The notes below the pieces were generated by a model, which saw only the letters and a program-made list of their open reading frames with translations, was not told the DNA's origin and did no database searches. From positions 30,461 through 94,460 of the forward strand of contig NZ_BAAAQN010000052.1 in NCBI RefSeq assembly GCF_039531695.1: a stretch of 64,000 nucleotides of DNA, written 5' to 3'. This document shows, in pieces, positions 60,401 through 64,000 of the stretch. The number at the start of each line of letters is the position of its first letter. The first letter of the stretch is position 1. The position numbers and the translations under genes are program-made. The DNA comes from Catenulispora yoronensis. Its GTDB lineage: Bacteria > Actinomycetota > Actinomycetes > Streptomycetales > Catenulisporaceae.

Positions 60401-62192
60401 CGACCCGGCCGTCGACGACGGCGGCCACGGCCAGGTGGCTCCGGTCGCGCACGGTCCCGGCGGCGTCGAGGAAGTCCGGCAGGGTCCCGGTCGCGCCGCC
60501 GGCCAGGTCCACCAGGCCGCGCAGCCGGTTCTGGCGGGCCCGGTGCACGTCCACGCCGTCCCTGCCGTCCACGCCGTCCTCGACGGGCAGCGAGGCCGCC
60601 AGGTCCAGCGCCACCGCCGCCTTCTCGCGCTGCTCGGGCAGCTCCCGCCCGGCCAGCAGCATCCACGCCGCCTCCCGCAGCGCGGCCTCGCGCAGCGCCA
60701 CCCGCCGCTCGACGATCTCGGGGGCGTCCAGCAGCGCCAGTTGCAGCTGGAGGCGGGCCGCGGTGGGGTTGGTGCCCAGCCGCTTGCGGGCCTCCCGGTC
60801 CCGGGCCACCGCGATCCAGTCGCGCAGCTCACCGGTCCGGAGCTTCTCCCACGTCGTCAGCGCGCCGGCCGGGTCGTTCGCCCGCAGCTGCGCCAGTCCG
60901 TAGTGGAACGAGGCCATTCCTCCCCAGTAGGAGGATTCCTCGGCCTCCGGATGGAGCAGCTCCTCCGCCTCGTCCCGCCGGCCGGCGGCCAGCAGCACCG
61001 CGCCGAGCCGGATGCGCGCGGCCCGGGAACTGCCGTCGTGCCGCAGCGCCGCCTGGTAGTGGGCGATGGCCTCGGCCGGCCGCCCGGACTGCTCGCGCAG
61101 CAGCGCCAGCCCGAGCCGCGCCGGGGCGAAGGCGTTCTCCACCGCCAGCGCGGTCGTGAAGTGGCCCCAGGCCTGGTAGTCGGCGCCGAGCTGCACCGAC
61201 AGCCGGCCCAGCGAGTAGTGCACGCGCGGATCCTGGGGCGCCACCGCGGACGCGGCCCGCAGATCCTGCTCGGCATGGCCGGTGCGGCCCATCTGCTGGT
61301 GCGCGAGGCCGCGGAACAGCATCGCCTCGGGGCGCAGCCACGGACCGCGCGACCAGGGCGAGCCCTGGCCCGTCCCCCGGCGCTCGGCCTCGTCGTAGGC
61401 TGAGATCGCCTGGTCGTAGCGGCGCAGTGTGCTGAGCTGGACACCCCATCGGAACCACAGTTCGCCGCTGCCGCCGGGCACCCACTCGGCGAGCAGGTCC
61501 TCGGCCTCCTTCACCCGGCCGTCGCGCCGGAGCATGGTGGTCAGCGCCAGCACCGGCCAGTCCACCCCGGGCAGCGCCGCCAGCGCGGCCCGCGCGGTGG
61601 CCTCCCGCTGGGCGTTGGGGCCGGTCAGACACCGTTCCTGGAGCCACACGATGGTCCGGACGGCGGTGTCCTCGTCCCCGGCCTCCACGCCGTAGGTCAG
61701 GGCCTGCAGGAAATCGGTCACCGGCCGCAGGTCGCCGTCCTCCACCCGCAGCCGCTCCTCGGCGAACTGCCGCACCAGCCAGCGCGGCAGCTGCCGGAAC
61801 GGCTCGGTCAGCAGCGGGTAGGCCTCCCGGAAGCGGACCATGGCGTCGGTGAAGACGCCCATCGCCAGAATCGTCTCGGCCTCGCCGAGCAACGCCAGCC
61901 CGCGATAGTGCGCGACGTCCTCAGGAGCCGCCGCCAACCGCCGCGCCAACTTGGCGTACCGATCGCGGGCCCGCTCCATCTGCCCGGCGGCCGCGAGGTC
62001 CTCGGCCCTCGCGAACTCCTGGGTGATCCACTGCGGGTCCGTCCCACGTCCACGCCCACGCAAGGCCACACCGTCCCATCGATTCGTATCGCTGGCTACA
62101 GCTTGACATACGGGCCCGCCACCGCGCCGGACCGCATTTCGCCCGAACGGCACCGACCTCCCGTTTTCCCCAGCCGATGCCACTGTGTTCAC
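57459..62192 (-). CDS. giant TPR-repeat protein with zinc-knuckle
   Basis: A 1577-residue protein from GTG 62192; an alternative GTG at 62069 (VALRGRGRG) starts nearer the first helix repeat. TPR-like units run through most of the length (for example EQDLRAASAVAPQDPRVHYSLGRL, DALECIARAASLTPD, RRALDLMPDEPEAFALLE). In the middle (about 700-755) sits a Cys/His cluster with Cys pairs in CGTAVDVEC, CAGCGREGC, DEHL and HRCLRC, which could bind two zinc ions like a B-box or LIM-type knuckle. Acidic low-complexity inserts surround it. It is probably a protein-interaction scaffold, cytoplasmic, function unknown, translationally coupled to the disordered acidic protein. Confidence 0.87.
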   Translation of the reverse strand: MNTVASAGENGRSVPFGRNAVRRGGGPVCQAVASDTNRWDGVALRGRGRGTDPQWITQEFARAEDLAAAGQMERARDRYAKLARRLAAAPEDVAHYRGLALLGEAETILAMGVFTDAMVRFREAYPLLTEPFRQLPRWLVRQFAEERLRVEDGDLRPVTDFLQALTYGVEAGDEDTAVRTIVWLQERCLTGPNAQREATARAALAALPGVDWPVLALTTMLRRDGRVKEAEDLLAEWVPGGSGELWFRWGVQLSTLRRYDQAISAYDEAERRGTGQGSPWSRGPWLRPEAMLFRGLAHQQMGRTGHAEQDLRAASAVAPQDPRVHYSLGRLSVQLGADYQAWGHFTTALAVENAFAPARLGLALLREQSGRPAEAIAHYQAALRHDGSSRAARIRLGAVLLAAGRRDEAEELLHPEAEESSYWGGMASFHYGLAQLRANDPAGALTTWEKLRTGELRDWIAVARDREARKRLGTNPTAARLQLQLALLDAPEIVERRVALREAALREAAWMLLAGRELPEQREKAAVALDLAASLPVEDGVDGRDGVDVHRARQNRLRGLVDLAGGATGTLPDFLDAAGTVRDRSHLAVAAVVDGRVGQALALLVDLPADPGCDPEIARVRALVAERTGDWGEAVLWYQRFLDNDVVSYTSGESADTEDADSLSDAADGDPSDVDDAESTLTLDVNEIALAGERAAAKKAAEAAAAEEPGPLCGTAVDVECSREASATCAGCGREGCDEHLYRPTETHSHRCLRCVESALHAVLYAARRAGMPGEAERTIGTWAAALESTHLKARLRRQLALLRAESGDLDGALERLPADAEAERVGLLIRRAAEAIRRGEPYLALGDLREALRVQPDQPQAKAALEALAEYEARQHAEEQRNREAFDSYLVLVRAEPTNPRLLHALGLAAYRLARVSRSREHWLWAVGCLVSALHAPDFRPRATGATPEALESGQERFDADRDALMAELRDALRVVDEANGRGGDEVDAWTVRLGMDVFACRINPILSPTLDALLREQPETPAIREWRDLTDTQRAMELAAMAESAEAGSAGGVGGIGGVGGVGDGAAAENWTAAFYGALGPQHFLYEDGRYEAAIAGLDTVPEDERDQEWTALLRKTLVMRGMELHLDEHWADALECIARAASLTPDVAPEAELVEIAVESGLNAAHAVLGRPIRGGAEPESDLDSEPDSDVEARTVELKDGGDANAETIVTTVGDVNAMTVVTGAVGDAHAQTAEIKLSVPLPGAVPGADAMTEPLTVPIPVPTPTPAPLTVPIPAPGTDDWQSVITILERALTVAPDTTSLRADLGVAHTRKAAELRVVEKDHVLALSHVRRALDLMPDEPEAFALLEVVLAERAGSLTRPGPDGDLLEAVQWWQELNEMDPKPQYQTGLSQALALLSCSAAVANRRPLALDRMAWALLADPEWTGGDAAVAAPYQIAGHLVAQAMDDQYPKPFHDRAHRLRTALSYRDTPELRALMIALWRNEATFQYETRHYGLCAALLEEAQQLAEDPNATLNLGPKPGTDPDGLQQPFHWHLYPKARSLIKRTVDHFPDDDELRELHARSTKNEDPASS

Positions 62193-62302
62193 CCCCCATA
62201 CAGACGCACCTCACATCACGTTGCGTTCCCTCCGGCGCGCCGCGACGCACCATCGCCCGGTTCCTTCGCCAGGGCGTGAGCACTCGAATACAATGAGTTC
62301 CC

Positions 62303-63533
62303 ATGGAAGGCTCCGACGACGCCGGAATCGCCCAAGACGTCGCCAAGCTCGCCGGCCTGATACTCGCCGACAGCGAGTCGATCGCCCGCTCCGCGCAGGA
62401 GACCATCTTCCGCACCGTGGCGGAGTACCAGACCGGCCTGGTCGAACCCGACGAGGTCTTCCACGTCGTGCACCTGCAGATCAAGGCCATCTGGGGCTCG
62501 GTCGGCACCAGCCGCCCCACCGAGACCACCATCTCCTCCGCCAACGGCCAGGCCCGCGCCCGCGCCGGCATCCCCCTGTCCGCCCTGATGGACGCCTACA
62601 ACATCGGCTTCCAGGAGCAATGGGACCGCCTCAGCGACCTCTCCGGCCAGGACGGCACCGGCGGCCCCGCCACCATGGCCGCCGCCGCCTACCTGGTCAA
62701 GGCCTACGACCGCACCATGCACGCCATGATGCGCGCCTACCGCGACCAGATGCGCAACCAGATCCGCAGCGAGGAACAACGCCGCTCGGTCCTGGTCCAG
62801 GCCCTCCTCGAAGGAACCCTGGACTCCACCACCCTGTGGGAAGCAGCCGACCTCCTCCGCCTCCCCCACACCGGAACCTACGTGGTGATCGCCGCCCACG
62901 TCCCCGACCTCGGCCACCACGCCCTCCCCGAAATCGAGAACGCCCTCGCCGACCTCGGCATCGACTCCGCCTGGCGCCTGATGCACGACATGGAGGTAGG
63001 CGTGGCGAGCCTGCCCCGCCCCCACCACCTGAACGGACTGGTCACAGCCCTCACCTCAGACGACAGCCACGTAGGCGTCAGCCCCCCCCTACGACGACCT
63101 CAAAGCCACAGCCCAAGCCCTCCGCCTGGCCCGCATCGCCCTCCGAGGCTCCTTCGCCCGCCACCAAGTAGTGGTCTTCGGCCAAGACCCCCTCACCAGC
63201 GCCGCCGCCATCGACCTCGAAATCATGCCCCGCATCGCCCGAGGCGTCTTCGCAGGCCTCGAAGACCTCCCCCCCACCGACCGCAGCACCCTCCTCGCCA
63301 CCTTCGGCGCCTGGCTCGACAACGCCGGCTCGACCGAAGCGACAGCGAAGCAGCTGTATGTGCACCCGAACACGGTGCGGTACCGCTTGCGGAGGCTTGA
63401 GGAGCGGACGGGGCGGACGCTGTCCGACCCGCGACGCTTGGCGGAGCTGAGCCTGGCTTATGAGATCGAGCTGGGGAGCGGGGCGAATGGAGGCGGTGAG
63501 GTGCGGGCGGGGAGCGGCGAGGGGTGGGGGTGA
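62303..63533 (+). pseudogene. PucR/CdaR-type regulator split by a frameshift in a C8 run
   Basis: The first part (residues 1-260) is a normal N-terminal and middle region (DSESIARSAQETIFRTV, AIWGSVGTSRP, YRDQMRNQIRSEEQRRS). At 63082-63089 a run of eight C puts the frame into a Pro/Arg-rich nonsense tail ending at 63400. Reading the run as seven C restores continuous homology: SPPYDDLKATAQALRLAR, then GQDPLTSAAAIDLEIMPRIA and the PucR-type helix-turn-helix LYVHPNTVRYRLRRLEERTGR, ending at 63533. So either the gene is a recent pseudogene, phase-variable by slippage, or the base is an error. Intact length would be about 410 residues. Confidence 0.85.
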
Positions 63534-63601
63534 GGTGTGGCGAGGGAGGTTAAGGGCGGCGCGGCATCGGACACTGCGACGGGTGCCTGTTCAACCGGCG
63601 G

Positions 63602-63840
63602 CCAACAGAACCGGTCGACTTTGCGATGAGCGCGGGCGCGGGGCTGCTGAACTAAGAAGATTGCCGACGAGGGCCGGGCTGACCCGGACGCGACCAACCG
63701 ACGACGCGACAAAGCAACGGCCAGACCAAGCAGCAGCAACAACCGCAGCCAAACCTTGAACATAACCGGCGGCGGCTAGTAGAACTGATCGGCATCGCGA
63801 CGAGTCGCCCGATCACCCTCGGGACCGGCGGCGGCCAGCA
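63602..63840. repeat. inverted relatives of the 59-bp tandem repeat
   Basis: Read on the minus strand, TGCTGGCCGCCGCCGGT-type cores end at 63840 and 63781 (exactly 59 bp apart), with a more degenerate copy at 63602-63607, 174 bp (about three periods) away. They match the array at 3911-4252 in opposite orientation. The interval 63534-63880 contains no supported gene. Confidence 0.75.
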
Positions 63841-63882
63841 GGACCGGTGGTCATCGCAACCAGCCGCCCCGCTTTTTGCTTT

Positions 63883-64000
63883 GCCCCAAAGTTAGGTCTT
63901 CGGTTCCGGTCTTTCCGTCGCTTCGGCGGGCGCAGCCAATCGCGCCGCCCAGGCGGTGTCAAGGCTCGCATCAGCCAGGGCACGGCACCCAAAGGGTCGC
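63883..64000. repeat. hairpin element, right copy (inverted), cut by the window end
   Basis: The reverse complement of this stretch matches the loop and right arm of the 3727-3891 hairpin almost base for base (GCGACCCTTTGGGTGCCGTG, then CGAGCCTTGACACCGCCTGG and CGAAGCGACGGAAAGACCGG onward), with few differences. The missing arm should lie just beyond 64000. Confidence 0.85.

Noticed and set aside
58938..61403. 821-residue plus-strand open frame
   Set aside because: Antisense to the TPR protein; the TPR reading is supported by repeats and a zinc knuckle.
1..64000. Prophage, integrative element or transposon
   Set aside because: No integrase, transposase, phage structural or conjugation genes were found, despite the inverted repeats near both ends.

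Overview
The window is very GC-rich DNA from an actinobacterium. Codons are almost all G/C-ending, GTG starts and apparently leaderless promoters occur, and there are Tat-type signal peptides, an AfsR/SARP regulator, a type VII (ESX-like) ATPase, GAP1 proteins and many MarR/HxlR/PucR/NarL regulators. The gene style fits a mycelial soil actinomycete such as Catenulispora, Streptomyces or a relative. That placement is inference; there is no rRNA to confirm it. No rRNA, tRNA, transposase, integrase or CRISPR array was seen.

Layout. 1-3.5 kb: small-molecule and stress genes (alpha/beta hydrolase with MarR, metallo-beta-lactamase-fold enzyme, cytoplasmic HtrA-like protease, YbjN-like protein). 3.5-4.3 kb: a composite repeat made of a 165-bp imperfect hairpin and six tandem copies of a 59/56-bp unit. 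An inverted copy of the same composite closes the window (63.6-64 kb), so about 59 kb lies between inverted copies. 4.4-10 kb: cupin, FAD monooxygenase, a PAS-PAS-GGDEF-EAL protein, and a divergent HxlR regulator/lactamase-fold pair. 10.2-13.1 kb: a tight three-gene operon (helical protein of unknown function, P-loop kinase, class I aminoacyl-tRNA-synthetase-like catalytic domain fused to an ASCH domain). This is the best candidate here for an undescribed system. 13.7-21 kb: secreted M4 metalloprotease, AfsR-type STAND regulator with decayed tandem copies of its own 3' end behind it, and an MTHFR-like protein.

21.4-32 kb: a beta-1,3-glucan degradation locus. GH16, GH3 and GH64 enzymes form one minus-strand operon. 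A right-handed beta-helix (GH55-like) enzyme is transcribed divergently. All carry F5/8-type-C (discoidin) carbohydrate-binding modules, seven in total. The shared promoter island holds LacI/CebR-like GAGAGCGCTCTC palindromes and a tandem array of 12-bp GGAACCGGTTCC palindromes.

32-42.5 kb: an envelope/secretion block with an FHA-containing EccC/EssC-like ATPase, a WXG100-like small protein, a Ser/Thr kinase with an extracellular lectin domain, an orphan NarL-type response regulator, a HAD phosphatase, lipoproteins and an orphan histidine kinase. 42.5-55.9 kb: lipoprotein, TmrB-like P-loop protein, HdeD-type membrane protein, a GAP1 protein with a collagen-like insert, a Tat-exported C39-like protease, an unrecognised two-gene module (722 and 489 residues) and a Tat-exported flavin oxidase. 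55.9-63.5 kb: an acidic disordered protein translationally coupled to a 1577-residue TPR protein, and a PucR-type regulator broken by one extra base in a C8 run.
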